From NCBI RefSeq assembly GCF_016811915.1, contig NZ_CP069127.1, positions 560,001 to 624,000 of the forward strand: 64,000 nt of DNA, given 5' to 3'. Source of the stretch: Brevibacillus choshinensis (GTDB lineage Bacteria > Bacillota > Bacilli > Brevibacillales > Brevibacillaceae). A program made the position numbers and the translations under genes. The notes under the pieces were generated by a model, which was not told the origin of the DNA, did no database searches, and worked only from the letters and a program-made list of their open reading frames with translations. Positions within the stretch are counted from its first letter, which is position 1, and every line of letters starts with the position of its first letter. Shown here in pieces: positions 1-9,381 of the stretch.

Positions 1-836
<836 letters not shown>

Positions 837-888
837 ACACTCTTAGCAAACATGCAGATCCAGTTTTGAAGGTGCGACCTTCAAACGT

Positions 889-964
889 TCCTCGGTAGCT
901 CAGTTGGTAGAGCAATCGGCTGTTAACCGATCGGTCGGCGGTTCGAGTCCGTCCCGAGGAGCCA
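889..964 (+). tRNA. tRNA-Asn (GTT)
   Basis: Cloverleaf with acceptor stem TCCTCGG/CCGAGGA, anticodon GTT, T-loop GTTCGAGTC and encoded CCA. It is the first gene of the 15-tRNA cluster and follows the 23S rRNA directly. Confidence 0.97.
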
Positions 965-971
965 TATATAC

Positions 972-1062
972 GGAGAGTTACCCAAGAGGCCGAAGGGGAC
1001 GGTTTGCTAAACCGTTAGTATGCGCAAGCGTAGCGAGGGTTCGAATCCCTCACTCTCCGCCA
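972..1062 (+). tRNA. tRNA-Ser (GCT)
   Basis: Class II tRNA with a long variable arm (near GTATGCGCAAGCGTAGC), acceptor stem GGAGAGT/ACTCTCC, anticodon GCT and encoded CCA. Confidence 0.96.
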
Positions 1063-1089
1063 TATGATTTCTTAATAACATAGCAATTT

Positions 1090-1166
1090 GGCGGTGTAGC
1101 TCAGCTGGTTAGAGCGTTCGGTTCATACCCGAAAGGTCGGGGGTTCGATTCCCTCCGCCGCTACCA
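1090..1166 (+). tRNA. tRNA-Met (CAT), elongator type
   Basis: Anticodon CAT with acceptor stem GGCGGTG paired to CGCCGCT through two G-U pairs, then ACCA. The first acceptor pair is G-U, unlike the CGCGGG start of the initiator tRNA found later in the cluster, so this is the elongator. Confidence 0.93.
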
Positions 1167-1175
1167 TCCTAAGTT

Positions 1176-1260
1176 GCGGTCGTGGTGGAATTGGCAGACA
1201 CACCATCTTGAGGGGGTGGCGGGGCGACCCGTGCGAGTTCGAGTCTCGCCGACCGCACCA
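1176..1260 (+). tRNA. tRNA-Leu (GAG)
   Basis: Class II tRNA with anticodon GAG, acceptor stem GCGGTCG/CGACCGC, a variable arm and encoded CCA. It reads CUC and CUU. Confidence 0.95.
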
Positions 1261-1278
1261 TAATAGTATCACTTGCAT

Positions 1279-1352
1279 GGCCCGTTGGTGAAGCGGTTTA
1301 ACACAGCAGCCTTTCACGCTGTCATACAGGGGTTCGAATCCCCTACGGGTCA
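1279..1352 (+). tRNA. tRNA-Glu (TTC), CCA not encoded
   Basis: Anticodon TTC with acceptor stem GGCCCGT/ACGGGTC and discriminator A. The bases after the discriminator are CCT, so the CCA end is not fully encoded, unlike in the other 14 tRNAs of the cluster. A CCA-adding enzyme would be needed. Confidence 0.93.
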
Positions 1353-1378
1353 CCTAAAAAACCAACTAGTTGTTGGGG

Positions 1379-1432
1379 TCCCCGCAAAGTACTCGGAATA
1401 TGCTTCAGAGCATACTCTTCACTTTGTGGGGG
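1379..1432 (+). other. Long imperfect hairpin between tRNA-Glu and tRNA-Val
   Basis: Bases 1380-1390 (CCCCGCAAAGT) pair with 1421-1431 (ACTTTGTGGGG). Inside, TATGCT (1400-1405) and AGCATA (1408-1413 region) pair around a TCAG loop, so the whole segment folds into one long rod. A smaller hairpin, CCAACTAGTTGTTGG, precedes it at 1362-1376. No T-tract follows, so a terminator is unlikely. It may be a processing site or a mobile inverted-repeat element. Confidence 0.6.
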
Positions 1433-1439
1433 AAATAGT

Positions 1440-1515
1440 GGAGGCTTAGCTCAGCTGGGAGAGCATCTGCCTTACAAGCAGAGGGTCGGCGGTTCGATCC
1501 CGTCAGCCTCCACCA
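1440..1515 (+). tRNA. tRNA-Val (TAC)
   Basis: Anticodon TAC, acceptor stem GGAGGCT/AGCCTCC, encoded CCA. It lies directly after the long hairpin. Confidence 0.96.
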
Positions 1516-1544
1516 TAGTTACTACTGACCGAAAAGGTCCCTGT

Positions 1545-1621
<77 letters not shown>

Positions 1622-1698
1622 AATTATTCACTTGAACTACGTCGAATGTACATCTTGCTCAAGTGAGATGGGAGTATCCGTAGGATGCAACCAAATAT

Positions 1699-1775
1699 GG
1701 AGCTGTGGTGAAGTTGGAGTTCACGCCGGTCTGTCACACCGGAGGTCGCGGGTTCGAGTCCCGTCAGCTCCGCCA
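1699..1775 (+). tRNA. tRNA-Asp (GTC)
   Basis: Anticodon GTC, acceptor stem GGAGCTG/CAGCTCC, T-arm CGGGTTCGAGTCCCG and encoded CCA. The spacer before it (1628-1666) holds an inverted repeat TCACTTGA/TCAAGTGA. Confidence 0.95.
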
Positions 1776-1810
1776 TTTTCCTTCAAGGAATTGGCGAATG
1801 AAACAAATGA

Positions 1811-1886
<76 letters not shown>

Positions 1887-1898
1887 CTAATATGATAT

Positions 1899-1974
1899 GC
1901 CGGTATAGCTCAATTGGTAGAGCACCTGACTTGTAATCAGGGGGTTGTGGGTTCAAGTCCTATTGCCGGCACCA
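1899..1974 (+). tRNA. tRNA-Thr (TGT)
   Basis: Anticodon TGT, acceptor stem GCCGGTA with TGCCGGC (one wobble pair), discriminator A and encoded CCA. Confidence 0.96.
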
Positions 1975-1979
1975 CTTGT

Positions 1980-2054
1980 TGGGGTATAGCCAAGCGGTAA
2001 GGCAACGGACTTTGACTCCGTCATTCCTAGGTTCAAATCCTAGTACCCCAGCCA
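1980..2054 (+). tRNA. tRNA-Gln (TTG)
   Basis: Anticodon TTG, acceptor stem TGGGGTA/TACCCCA, discriminator G and encoded CCA. The TGGGG start is typical of bacterial tRNA-Gln. Confidence 0.96.
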
Positions 2055-2061
2055 TTTGCAC

Positions 2062-2137
2062 GAGCCATTAGCTCAGTTGGTAGAGCATCTGACTTTTAAT
2101 CAGAGGGTCGAAGGTTCGAGTCCTTCATGGCTCACCA
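2062..2137 (+). tRNA. tRNA-Lys (TTT)
   Basis: Anticodon TTT, acceptor stem GAGCCAT/ATGGCTC, discriminator A and encoded CCA. The spacer after it holds a small hairpin ACGGCAAATACGCCGT (2169-2184) followed by a T-rich run, possibly a weak attenuator inside the cluster. Confidence 0.96.
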
Positions 2138-2209
2138 GTTTTTTCTCAATAAGGAAAGCAGTGCTGCACGGCAAATACGCCGTAAGCCTTTTCTGTTTTT
2201 TTAAACCAT

Positions 2210-2291
2210 GCGGGTGTGGCGGAATGGCAGACGCACCAGATTTAGGTTCTGGCGGGAGACCGTGGGGGTTCAAGTCCCTTCACCCGCACCA
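2210..2291 (+). tRNA. tRNA-Leu (TAG)
   Basis: Class II tRNA with anticodon TAG, acceptor stem GCGGGTG/CACCCGC and encoded CCA. It is the second leucine tRNA of the cluster. The spacer after it contains the inverted repeat AAAGGGTTTG...CAAACCTTT (2301-2328). Confidence 0.95.
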
Positions 2292-2340
2292 TAGTAACAG
2301 AAAGGGTTTGTAGCCAGAGCAAACCTTTTACCCTGAATAT

Positions 2341-2416
2341 GCGGACGTAGCTCAATTGGTAGAGCGTCGCCTTGCCAAGGCGAAGGTCGAGGGTTCGAGA
2401 CCCTTCGTCCGCTCCA
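2341..2416 (+). tRNA. tRNA-Gly (GCC)
   Basis: Anticodon GCC, acceptor stem GCGGACG/CGTCCGC, discriminator T and encoded CCA. Confidence 0.96.
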
Positions 2417-2419
2417 TAT

Positions 2420-2496
2420 GTGCCCTTAGCTCAGCTGGATAGAGCGTTTGACTACGAATCAAAAGGTCGGGAGTTCGAATCTCTCAGGGCACGCCA
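2420..2496 (+). tRNA. tRNA-Arg (ACG)
   Basis: Anticodon ACG (wobble A, normally edited to inosine), acceptor stem GTGCCCT/AGGGCAC, discriminator G and encoded CCA. It is the last gene of the cluster. Confidence 0.96.
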
Positions 2497-2516
2497 TTTC
2501 TTTCATATGAAACCGC

Positions 2517-2544
2517 AGAGTAGGACGATCTCCTACTCTTTTTT
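2517..2544 (+). terminator. Rho-independent terminator of the rRNA/tRNA operon
   Basis: Nine-base perfect stem AGAGTAGGA/TCCTACTCT around a short loop, followed by a run of six T. It lies 20 bases after the last tRNA. The 175 bases from here to the next gene hold no other structure I could support. Confidence 0.9.
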
Positions 2545-2719
2545 GCATAATTTGAGGACAATTTTACAAATTTTAAGTATTTTTTCCTTGTATCTCCCAT
2601 GAGCATCCATTACTTTAGGATTAGGATGCTCTCTATTCATAAAAACAGGGGGTAAACCGCGTAGGAGTGGCTGTTACAAACCTGACTGAAGAATCCAAAG
2701 AAACAGGAGTTGTATCATC

Positions 2720-3673
2720 ATGAACCCAATAAAAGTGGAAAATACGCATCCTGCTGTAACCAAGCTCATTGACAATATACAAAAGGTTCTGATTGGAAAG
2801 CGTTCTGTGATCGAATTGATGGTGTCTGCCGTTTTGGCGAATGGACACGTACTTTTGGAGGATGTACCTGGCGTAGGGAAGACCATGCTCGTACGTGCAT
2901 TGGCCAAATCGATTGGCGGAGCCTTCAAACGCATTCAGTTTACGCCTGACTTGCTGCCGACCGATGTAACAGGGGTAGCGATCTTTAATCAAAAGAGTCT
3001 TGAATTCGAGTTTCGCCAAGGTCCGTTGTTTGCCAACGTCATCTTGGCGGATGAGATCAACCGGACATCGCCAAAGACCCAATCTTCCTTGCTGGAGGCA
3101 ATGGAAGAGCGTTCCGTGACCGTAGATGGCGTGACCTATCGGCTGGAGGATCCATTCTTTGTCATGGCTACCCAAAACCCTTTGGAGTACGAAGGGACAT
3201 TTCCTTTGCCGGAAGCCCAGCTGGACCGCTTCTTGATGCAGCTTAGTCTGGGTTACCCGAGCGTTGAGGAAGAGATGCGAATGCTCACTCGCTTCTCGGA
3301 AGCCAATCCATTGAATCAGTTGGAGCCTGTCATGACCGCAGAGGAATTAAAGCAGCTCCAGGAGCAAGCAGCCAGGGTAAAAGTATCGGATGGGATCAGG
3401 GAGTATATCGTGCGCCTGTGCCATCGTACCCGTGATCATCATCATATTTATTTGGGAGTGAGCCCGCGGGGTGCTTTGGCTCTGTATCGGGCCGCACAGG
3501 CACTGGCTTTCGTTCGCGGACGAGATTACGTCATTCCGGACGATGTAAAAGAGCTGGTTCCTGTCACATTTGCTCACCGGATGATCGTGAAGCCGGAAGC
3601 ACGTCTGGAAGGAGCGACCGTTGATCGGATTCTAACGGTGATTTTGGCCGAGACCCGCGTGCCGGTCAGCTGA
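2720..3673 (+). CDS. MoxR-family AAA+ ATPase
   Basis: A cytoplasmic AAA+ ATPase of 317 residues, the usual length for the MoxR/RavA family. Walker A GVGKT is at residues 51-55, Walker B ILADEINR at 108-115, and the sensor stretch VMATQNPLEYEG follows near 148. These ATPases act as chaperones for metal or VWA-domain partners; the exact client here is unknown. The start is the ATG at 2720, placed 10 bases after an AGGAG ribosome binding site. The next gene encodes a DUF58 protein and the third a TgpA-like transglutaminase. This three-gene order is common in Bacillota, and the spacing (14 bases, then an 8-base overlap) indicates one operon. Confidence 0.93.
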   Translation: MNPIKVENTHPAVTKLIDNIQKVLIGKRSVIELMVSAVLANGHVLLEDVPGVGKTMLVRALAKSIGGAFKRIQFTPDLLPTDVTGVAIFNQKSLEFEFRQGPLFANVILADEINRTSPKTQSSLLEAMEERSVTVDGVTYRLEDPFFVMATQNPLEYEGTFPLPEAQLDRFLMQLSLGYPSVEEEMRMLTRFSEANPLNQLEPVMTAEELKQLQEQAARVKVSDGIREYIVRLCHRTRDHHHIYLGVSPRGALALYRAAQALAFVRGRDYVIPDDVKELVPVTFAHRMIVKPEARLEGATVDRILTVILAETRVPVS

Positions 3674-3687
3674 GGCGGTGACTGCGG

Positions 3688-4893
3688 ATGAGACAACAAA
3701 GATGGGGCAAAGTCAAAGTAATCGGGTTGGTCTTGCTCACGTATGTATTTGCAAAATTTCAGGGCGGGTTTGCTAGCTGGTTTTTGTTTTACAGCAGCCT
3801 TGTCTTCTTGGCGTATGAACTGCTTACGTACTTCTTTCTGTTCTTTGGCCTGGAGGTCGTGCGTGAAATTGACCGCAACCGCCTTCAGAATGGCGATGAC
3901 GTGATTGTAACGATTCGGCTGCGTCGTCGGTTCTGGTTTCCACTCGGCTGGAACATGGTGCTCGAGCCGCTGCCGGATCGATTGGCGGGCGTGTATGAGC
4001 CGCATCGACAGCTCGTTTTCCCATGGTTTAAGCGAGAAGTGGAGTTTCGCTACGTCATTCCCAATCTGCCGCGCGGATACTACCGCCTGGGTGACTGTGT
4101 GGTGAGTGGGGGCGACTTCTTCGGATTTATTGAAAGGAGAAAAGTGTACCCGCTGACGCATGAGTTTCTCGTCTATCCGACGTATCAGACGATTGAGCAT
4201 TGGGCGTTGGGTGACGGCAGCTTTAGCGGGAATGTGCACGTCTCCCACCGTCGCTCTGATGATGTGGCGGCAGTACGCGGAGTGAGGGAATACCATCGCG
4301 GAGACCGCCTCAGTCAGATTCATTGGCGGGCTTCAGCCAGAGGGACTGGACTGAAGACAAAGGAATTCGAGCATCAGGCGATGAACCAGGCTGTGTTTTT
4401 CCTGGACGTCGAAAAGGCGAGCTATCAGAAACTGCCTGAGAACCTGTTTGAAACGGCAGTAAAGCTGACGGCGAGTCTGATCGCCTATGCCAACCGCAAT
4501 TTGTATCATTATGGACTGGTGTATAAGCAGCACGAGAGGATCAGTATTCCGGCTGCCATCTCACATTCGCATTTTTTGCACGTATTTGACCAGCTGGCCC
4601 GTGTCATGCCGCAGGGAAGTGATGCTTTCTCACGTGTGGTGGGCAGGGAGGCATTGGAGCAGCCGCAGGGCGTAACGCTGATCCTGGTGACTCCACGCGT
4701 AGAGAAAGAGCTGATAGGACGTCTGATTGCCCTCTCACAAAAGGGCAGGCGAATCCAACTGTTCTTCGTGCATGCAGAGGCTTCGATATCTGCCGAACAG
4801 CGGAAAACCTTGCAGCTGCTTACGGCCAGCAAGGTGTCATGTACAGCGATCCACATCGATCATGACGAGTGGAAACGGATAGGGGGTGCGTAG
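3688..4893 (+). CDS. DUF58 domain protein
   Basis: A 401-residue protein with hydrophobic segments at about residues 10-55 that should anchor it in the membrane, then a beta-rich region and the DUF58 core. The signature stretch EYHRGDRLSQIHWRASARG is at about 201-219. DUF58 proteins almost always pair with MoxR ATPases and transglutaminases; their biochemical role is not settled. The ATG follows the moxR-like stop by 14 bases, and the gene overlaps the next by 8 bases, so translation is probably coupled. Confidence 0.9.
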   Translation: MRQQRWGKVKVIGLVLLTYVFAKFQGGFASWFLFYSSLVFLAYELLTYFFLFFGLEVVREIDRNRLQNGDDVIVTIRLRRRFWFPLGWNMVLEPLPDRLAGVYEPHRQLVFPWFKREVEFRYVIPNLPRGYYRLGDCVVSGGDFFGFIERRKVYPLTHEFLVYPTYQTIEHWALGDGSFSGNVHVSHRRSDDVAAVRGVREYHRGDRLSQIHWRASARGTGLKTKEFEHQAMNQAVFFLDVEKASYQKLPENLFETAVKLTASLIAYANRNLYHYGLVYKQHERISIPAAISHSHFLHVFDQLARVMPQGSDAFSRVVGREALEQPQGVTLILVTPRVEKELIGRLIALSQKGRRIQLFFVHAEASISAEQRKTLQLLTASKVSCTAIHIDHDEWKRIGGA

Positions 4894-6760
4894 ACTCATG
4901 CGTGTATGGAAACGTCCCAGTCTGCTGGAGTGGGTGTCGGCCCTCTTGCTGTTCCTGATGATACGAGAGTGGCTGCTGCCTTTGCAAGAGCTGACGGATA
5001 CAGGGATGCTCTGGCCTTTTCTCGGGATAGCCGCCATCGTCCTGATCCTTGATCAGATCATACCCTACCGCTGGTTGACCTTACCGATCAAGCTGGTTGT
5101 CATCTTGTTCCTTCTGCACACGACGCTGTTTGACACTTCGATATTCGGTACACAGTGGCTCAAGGAGCTGGCTGCGCAGATGCTGCGAGATATCCCGCAC
5201 GCCTTTCAGCAGGATTGGGGAGCGATGTCTCCTGTGACGCGGAATGCCTTGTTTGACCTGCTTCTCACGGTCCTGCTGTCGATGATCACTTATTTGGTGC
5301 TCGAACAGCGTCAAGGACTGTGGTTTGTCGTATTGACGGAGCTTTATCTGGCTGTTCTCGATACATTCCTTCCGTACGAGGGGGATGGAGGAATTATCCG
5401 CACCTTGATTTACGGATTCTTGCTGCTCGCGGTCAGCCATTTGACGACCATGACGAAACACGCTACGCTGGCGGGGAATCGGAGCTGGATCGCGCTGCGA
5501 ACGTTGATCGCTCCTATTCTGATCATTGCGGTAAGCGTCGGCATAGCCTATTCGGCTCCGAAAAAGGATGCGAGCTGGCCAGATCCTATCGCGTATTTTA
5601 CGGGTCAGAATCAGGGAGCTCCTGTCGGGGCTATGAAGAAGGTCGGCTACGACAATAACGATGAACGCCTTGGCGGTCCGTTTTTGCAGGATGATACCCT
5701 CGTGTTCGTCGGTATTACGAATGAAGAAAGCTATTGGCGCGGGGATTCCAAGGATCTCTACACCGGAGTCGGCTGGGAAAAAGGAATCCGCGAGTACGAG
5801 TCCATCCTAGACCCGAGCAAATACGAATGGAAAGACCAGCTGTTCACCGGCTTTGAAACAAAGAAGGTCAAGGCTACCCTGCAATTCAAAGGTCCACAGC
5901 AGTTCGCAACTGTCTTTTATCCAGGACAGTTGAACAAAGTAAGCAATTACCGGCCGCCAAACGCGACAGTCGTCTACGACAAGATGAATCAACAGCTGGA
6001 AGTGCGGGCAGGAGCGGTCAAGCTGCTGCAGACAACGAACCATTCGAATCAGCCGGCTACAGGGCCCAACACCCTGCTGTTGAAGCTGAATCAGTATGAG
6101 ATCGAGGCCGAAGCGCCGATCGTCAGTGAAAAAGCCGTGACCGAAGCGGGGACTGAGTACCCGAAAGAGATCAAGGAGCGGTACTTGCAACTGCCGCCAA
6201 GCCTTCCGCCACGAGTCAAGGAGCTCGCGCAAAACATCACCAAGGATGCCAAAACTCCTTATGAAAAAGTGAGGGCCATCGAGAATTACTTGCGTTCGAG
6301 TGGAAAATATAAGTATGAAACGAAGGATGTTCCTGTACCGAAGGAAGGTCAGGACTTCGTCGACCACTTCCTGTTTGATAGCTATCGCGGCTATTGCGAC
6401 CATTTCTCTACATCGATGGCTGTCCTGCTCCGTTCCATTGACATCCCGACAAGATGGGTGAAAGGGTTTGCGCCGGGCGAGCGAGTCGGGCAAGATGAGC
6501 AAGGAAATCAAATCATGGAAGTGCGAAATAAGGACGCTCACTCGTGGGTGGAAGTGTACTTCCCAAACCACGGATGGGTACCGTTTGAAGCAACCAGCAC
6601 GTTTATGTCTCCAGTCCGCTTCAAGTATGATCTGCAAACCTCAGAGCCGCAGGTTCCGCTGCCATTGCCTGATTTGGGGAATGTGGCTGCACCGGATCGG
6701 GGTGACGGACGTCTCGATGATCTGGAAGAGGGAGATAGCGTTTCTGGAAGAGGGAGATAG
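4886..6760 (+). CDS. TgpA-like transglutaminase, truncated by frameshift
   Basis: A membrane protein with several transmembrane helices in its first 210 residues, then an extracytoplasmic domain and a transglutaminase core. The catalytic Cys is in GYCDHF at about residue 504 and the His in DAHSWVEVY at about 552, with PFEAT following. Reading stops at residue 624 inside a 22-bp tandem duplication (6721-6776). The family normally continues into a transmembrane helix and a DUF4129-like tail, which is present downstream in another frame (6744-7154). Without one 22-bp copy the reading frame would be a single 748-residue protein. The start is a GTG at 4886 overlapping the DUF58 gene; an ATG at 4898 is the alternative. 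This could be a phase-variable switch, a true mutation or a sequencing error. Confidence 0.85.
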   Translation: MRRLMRVWKRPSLLEWVSALLLFLMIREWLLPLQELTDTGMLWPFLGIAAIVLILDQIIPYRWLTLPIKLVVILFLLHTTLFDTSIFGTQWLKELAAQMLRDIPHAFQQDWGAMSPVTRNALFDLLLTVLLSMITYLVLEQRQGLWFVVLTELYLAVLDTFLPYEGDGGIIRTLIYGFLLLAVSHLTTMTKHATLAGNRSWIALRTLIAPILIIAVSVGIAYSAPKKDASWPDPIAYFTGQNQGAPVGAMKKVGYDNNDERLGGPFLQDDTLVFVGITNEESYWRGDSKDLYTGVGWEKGIREYESILDPSKYEWKDQLFTGFETKKVKATLQFKGPQQFATVFYPGQLNKVSNYRPPNATVVYDKMNQQLEVRAGAVKLLQTTNHSNQPATGPNTLLLKLNQYEIEAEAPIVSEKAVTEAGTEYPKEIKERYLQLPPSLPPRVKELAQNITKDAKTPYEKVRAIENYLRSSGKYKYETKDVPVPKEGQDFVDHFLFDSYRGYCDHFSTSMAVLLRSIDIPTRWVKGFAPGERVGQDEQGNQIMEVRNKDAHSWVEVYFPNHGWVPFEATSTFMSPVRFKYDLQTSEPQVPLPLPDLGNVAAPDRGDGRLDDLEEGDSVSGRGR

Positions 6761-6776
6761 CGTTTCTGGAAGAGGG
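6721..6776 (+). repeat. 22-bp tandem duplication causing the tgpA frameshift
   Basis: Two identical 22-bp units (6721-6742 and 6743-6764) are followed by the first 12 bases of a third. Each unit encodes LEEGDSV in the relevant frame. Because 22 is not a multiple of three, the extra copy shifts the reading frame and brings a TAG into frame at 6758-6760. Confidence 0.97.
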
Positions 6777-7154
6777 TTTTCGATCCCGTGGCAGGTAAAT
6801 GCAGGAATCATCGTCCTGCTTGTCGCCGGTGGATACGTGGCCTGGAAACGCAGGCAAGACCTCAATGTATGGTGGCTCCGCCGGCAAATGAAAAATGAAC
6901 GAAGCACGGAGTACAATGTGCGCTACAATCTGCTGATGCGCATGATGGAGAGCGTCTACACGCGCCGCCAAAAGGGTGAGACCTTGCGGGAATACGTGGG
7001 TCGAATCACCATACCGGGTGACAAAAGGCAGGATCTGCGTTATCTTACGGAGCTGTATGAGCGCATGATTTACGGATACAAGGGTATGGAACAAAAGGCG
7101 CGTACAGTTGCAGAGCAATTGATGGAACGATTGATCCGTCAACTGAAGCCTTGA
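6744..7154 (+). pseudogene. Detached C-terminal part of TgpA-like protein
   Basis: In the +1-shifted frame the sequence reads LEEGDSVSGRGFSIPWQV, then a transmembrane helix (about VNAGIIVLLVAGGYVAW), then a basic cytoplasmic tail with LREYVGRI and YGYKGMEQKA, typical of the DUF4129-like tail of TgpA-family transglutaminases. No ribosome binding site or plausible independent start precedes it, so it is best read as the severed end of the preceding gene. Confidence 0.85.
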
Positions 7155-7179
7155 ACAATGCCTTGTCATCTGCTAGAAT
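7151..7179 (+). promoter_or_regulatory. Candidate sigma-A promoter of guaA
   Basis: TTGAAC (7151-7156), a 17-base spacer and TAGAAT (7174-7179). The -35 box overlaps the stop codon of the tgpA tail. Transcription would start about 8 bases before the riboswitch aptamer. Confidence 0.65.
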
Positions 7180-7192
7180 GACGATCAATGAG

Positions 7193-7262
7193 TCTCGTAT
7201 AATGATCAGGAATATGGCCTGAAAGTTTCTACCGCCCAACCGTAAATTGGGCGACTACGAGG
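7193..7262 (+). promoter_or_regulatory. Purine (guanine-type) riboswitch of guaA
   Basis: All conserved parts of the purine aptamer are present: P1 CTCGTA/TACGAG, P2 closed by loop AATATGG, junction GTTTCTAC, P3 CGCCCAA/TTGGGCG with loop CCGTAAA, and junction CTAC. The ligand-specifying base (position 74 in the xpt numbering) is C, the guanine type. A terminator follows at 7311-7360, so guanine should switch transcription off before guaA. Confidence 0.95.
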
Positions 7263-7310
7263 AAGCACTTCGGATTTTTGTACATGCAACCGCACATGTG
7301 TACACAAGCT

Positions 7311-7360
7311 GGGACGCTGCCTCCGTAACAATGGTCGGAGGCAACAGTCCCGGTTTTTTT
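7311..7360 (+). terminator. Riboswitch-controlled terminator before guaA
   Basis: GGGAC...GTCCC closes a hairpin whose inner stem is GCCTCCG/CGGAGGC, followed by seven T. A preceding hairpin TGTACATG...CATGTGTACA (about 7279-7305) lies between aptamer and terminator and may take part in the switch. Confidence 0.88.
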
Positions 7361-7484
7361 GCAAATATGCGACAATTGCATGGCCGTATCCGAGAGAAGC
7401 GGATAATTTACGTAACGAGTGAGTAACTGGGGTGCCAAGGGCGCCGGTACTTGCGAGTCCTGTGCTTTGCAGGAGAAGGGGGAT

Positions 7485-9026
7485 ATGATGGACAAGTCAT
7501 TGGAAATGGTTGTCGTACTCGATTTCGGAGGCCAGTACAATCAATTGATCGCGCGTCGTGTTCGCGATCTGGGCGTTTACAGCGAGCTCGTGCCTTACAA
7601 CACGCCTGTGGAAAAGATCAAGGAGATGAACCCAAAAGGGATTATTTTCTCCGGCGGACCTGCAAGCGTATATGAAGAAGGAGCACCGAAAGTAGATCCA
7701 GCCATTTTTGAACTGGGCCTGCCAGTACTGGGTATTTGCTACGGTATGCAGCTCATGAGTCACATGCTCGAAGGGAAAGTGGAGCGCGCGGGCAAACGCG
7801 AGTACGGAAAAGCGGAACTGCGCTTGCAAGATGCGCACAATCTGTATGAGAAATGGGATGCAAACGAAATCGTGTGGATGAGCCACTCCGATAAAGTCGT
7901 CGAGCTCCCGACCGGATTCCGCGTAGACGCAGTGAGCGACAGCTGTCCAGTAGCGGCCATCAGCAATCCGGATCGCAAGCTGTACGGGGTACAATTCCAC
8001 CCAGAAGTTCGTCATACCGTAAAAGGGACCGAGTTTATCTCTAACTTCCTGTTCAATATTTGCGGTTGCGAAGCGAACTGGAGCATGACCACCTTCATCG
8101 AGGACGAAGTGGCGCGCATCCGTGAAACAGTAGGGAACAAGCAAGTGCTGTGCGCACTGAGCGGCGGCGTGGATTCCTCTGTTGTAGCTGCATTGATTCA
8201 TAAAGCAATCGGCGATCAGCTGACTTGCATGTTCGTGGATCATGGTCTGCTGCGTCAGGGTGAAGCAGACAGCGTAATGGAAACGTTCGGCAACCAGTTC
8301 CACATGAAAGTGATCAAAATCGATGCACGTGAGCGTTTCTTGAACAAGCTCAAAGGCGTGTCCGATCCTGAGCAAAAACGCAAAATCATCGGCAACGAGT
8401 TCATCTACGTATTTGATGAAGAAGCAGCGAAGCTGACCGACATGGACTTCCTGGCACAAGGCACATTGTACACGGACATTGTAGAGAGCGGAACGGCAAC
8501 GGCTCATACGATCAAATCCCACCACAATGTAGGCGGATTGCCTGAAGACATGAAGTTCGAGCTGATCGAGCCGCTGAAAGCACTGTTCAAAGACGAAGTA
8601 CGCAAACTGGGTACAGAGCTGGGCTTGCCAGATGAGATCGTATGGCGCCAACCATTCCCAGGTCCTGGATTGGGTATTCGCGTTTTGGGTGAAGTTACAG
8701 AGGAAAAACTCAAGATTGTTCGTGAATCTGACGCAATTCTTCGCGAAGAGATCGCTAAAGCAGGTCTTGATCGGGAAATCTGGCAATACTTTACGGCTCT
8801 GCCAAACATGACAACTGTAGGGGTAATGGGCGATGTACGTACTTATTCCTACACGGTAGGGATTCGGGCGGTAACTTCCATTGACGGAATGACTGCTGAC
8901 TGGGCACGTATCCCATGGGATGTGCTGGAGAAGATCTCGACTCGTATCGTAAACGAGGTAGACAACGTAAACCGCATCGTCTATGATGTGACCTCCAAGC
9001 CGCCAGCAACAATCGAGTGGGAATAG
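7485..9026 (+). CDS. guaA: GMP synthase (glutamine-hydrolysing)
   Basis: Converts XMP, ATP and glutamine to GMP. The N-terminal glutamine amidotransferase domain starts with [10 protein letters not shown] and has its nucleophile Cys at about residue 85 (GICYGMQ) and the partner His/Glu in FHPEV. The ATP pyrophosphatase domain has the PP-loop [10 protein letters not shown], and the dimerisation domain ends with KPPATIEWE. From the ATG at 7485 it is 513 residues, the usual length; an ATG at 7488 is equally possible, both behind AGGAGAAGGGGG. A longer frame reaching 7419 has no supporting start. Expression is set by the guanine riboswitch upstream, giving end-product control of GMP synthesis. 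Confidence 0.97.
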   Translation: MMDKSLEMVVVLDFGGQYNQLIARRVRDLGVYSELVPYNTPVEKIKEMNPKGIIFSGGPASVYEEGAPKVDPAIFELGLPVLGICYGMQLMSHMLEGKVERAGKREYGKAELRLQDAHNLYEKWDANEIVWMSHSDKVVELPTGFRVDAVSDSCPVAAISNPDRKLYGVQFHPEVRHTVKGTEFISNFLFNICGCEANWSMTTFIEDEVARIRETVGNKQVLCALSGGVDSSVVAALIHKAIGDQLTCMFVDHGLLRQGEADSVMETFGNQFHMKVIKIDARERFLNKLKGVSDPEQKRKIIGNEFIYVFDEEAAKLTDMDFLAQGTLYTDIVESGTATAHTIKSHHNVGGLPEDMKFELIEPLKALFKDEVRKLGTELGLPDEIVWRQPFPGPGLGIRVLGEVTEEKLKIVRESDAILREEIAKAGLDREIWQYFTALPNMTTVGVMGDVRTYSYTVGIRAVTSIDGMTADWARIPWDVLEKISTRIVNEVDNVNRIVYDVTSKPPATIEWE

Positions 9027-9122
9027 AGTCTCGTAAAAAGACGAAAATTGAGTAAGCAAATAGAACAAATCATTAAATTCCGGATGTTATCGAGTGGTAA
9101 AAAATTAATGTTCGTATTTTCG

Positions 9123-9151
9123 TTGACAATCACTATGTCACCTGATACACT
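9123..9151 (+). promoter_or_regulatory. Candidate sigma-A promoter of pbuG
   Basis: A perfect TTGACA (9123-9128), a 17-base spacer and TACACT (9146-9151), about 29 bases before the riboswitch aptamer. Confidence 0.65.
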
Positions 9152-9179
9152 TCTGAATGTGAACAGGTAATATAAGAAG

Positions 9180-9248
9180 GTTCGTATATTCTTGAGAATA
9201 TGGCTCAAGAGTTTCTACGGGGTCGCCATGAACGACCTGGCTACGAAC
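9180..9248 (+). promoter_or_regulatory. Purine (guanine-type) riboswitch of pbuG
   Basis: P1 GTTCGTA/TACGAAC, P2 CTTGAG/CTCAAG with loop AATATGG, junction GTTTCTAC, P3 with loop CCATGAA, then GGCTAC. The specificity base is C, the guanine type. The terminator at 9312-9348 is the probable expression platform. Confidence 0.95.
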
Positions 9249-9311
9249 AAAATGTCAACGGGATGCGTTAATTGTTATTATTATCGAAATTGTTCCCGGA
9301 ATGTTTTGTTT

Positions 9312-9348
9312 AAAAGGCCAGGCGTAGGAATGCGCTACGGCCTTTTTT
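9312..9348 (+). terminator. Riboswitch-controlled terminator before pbuG
   Basis: AAAGGCC/GGCCTTT closes a hairpin with an inner GTAG/CTAC stem and is followed by a T run. It sits 34 bases before the pbuG start. Confidence 0.85.
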
Positions 9349-9381
9349 ATTGCCACAACGACATTTTGGGGGGAACTATCG

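Noticed and set aside
7497..9068. 523-residue open frame on the minus strand
   Set aside because: It is the shadow of guaA, lacks a ribosome binding site and has no recognisable domain.
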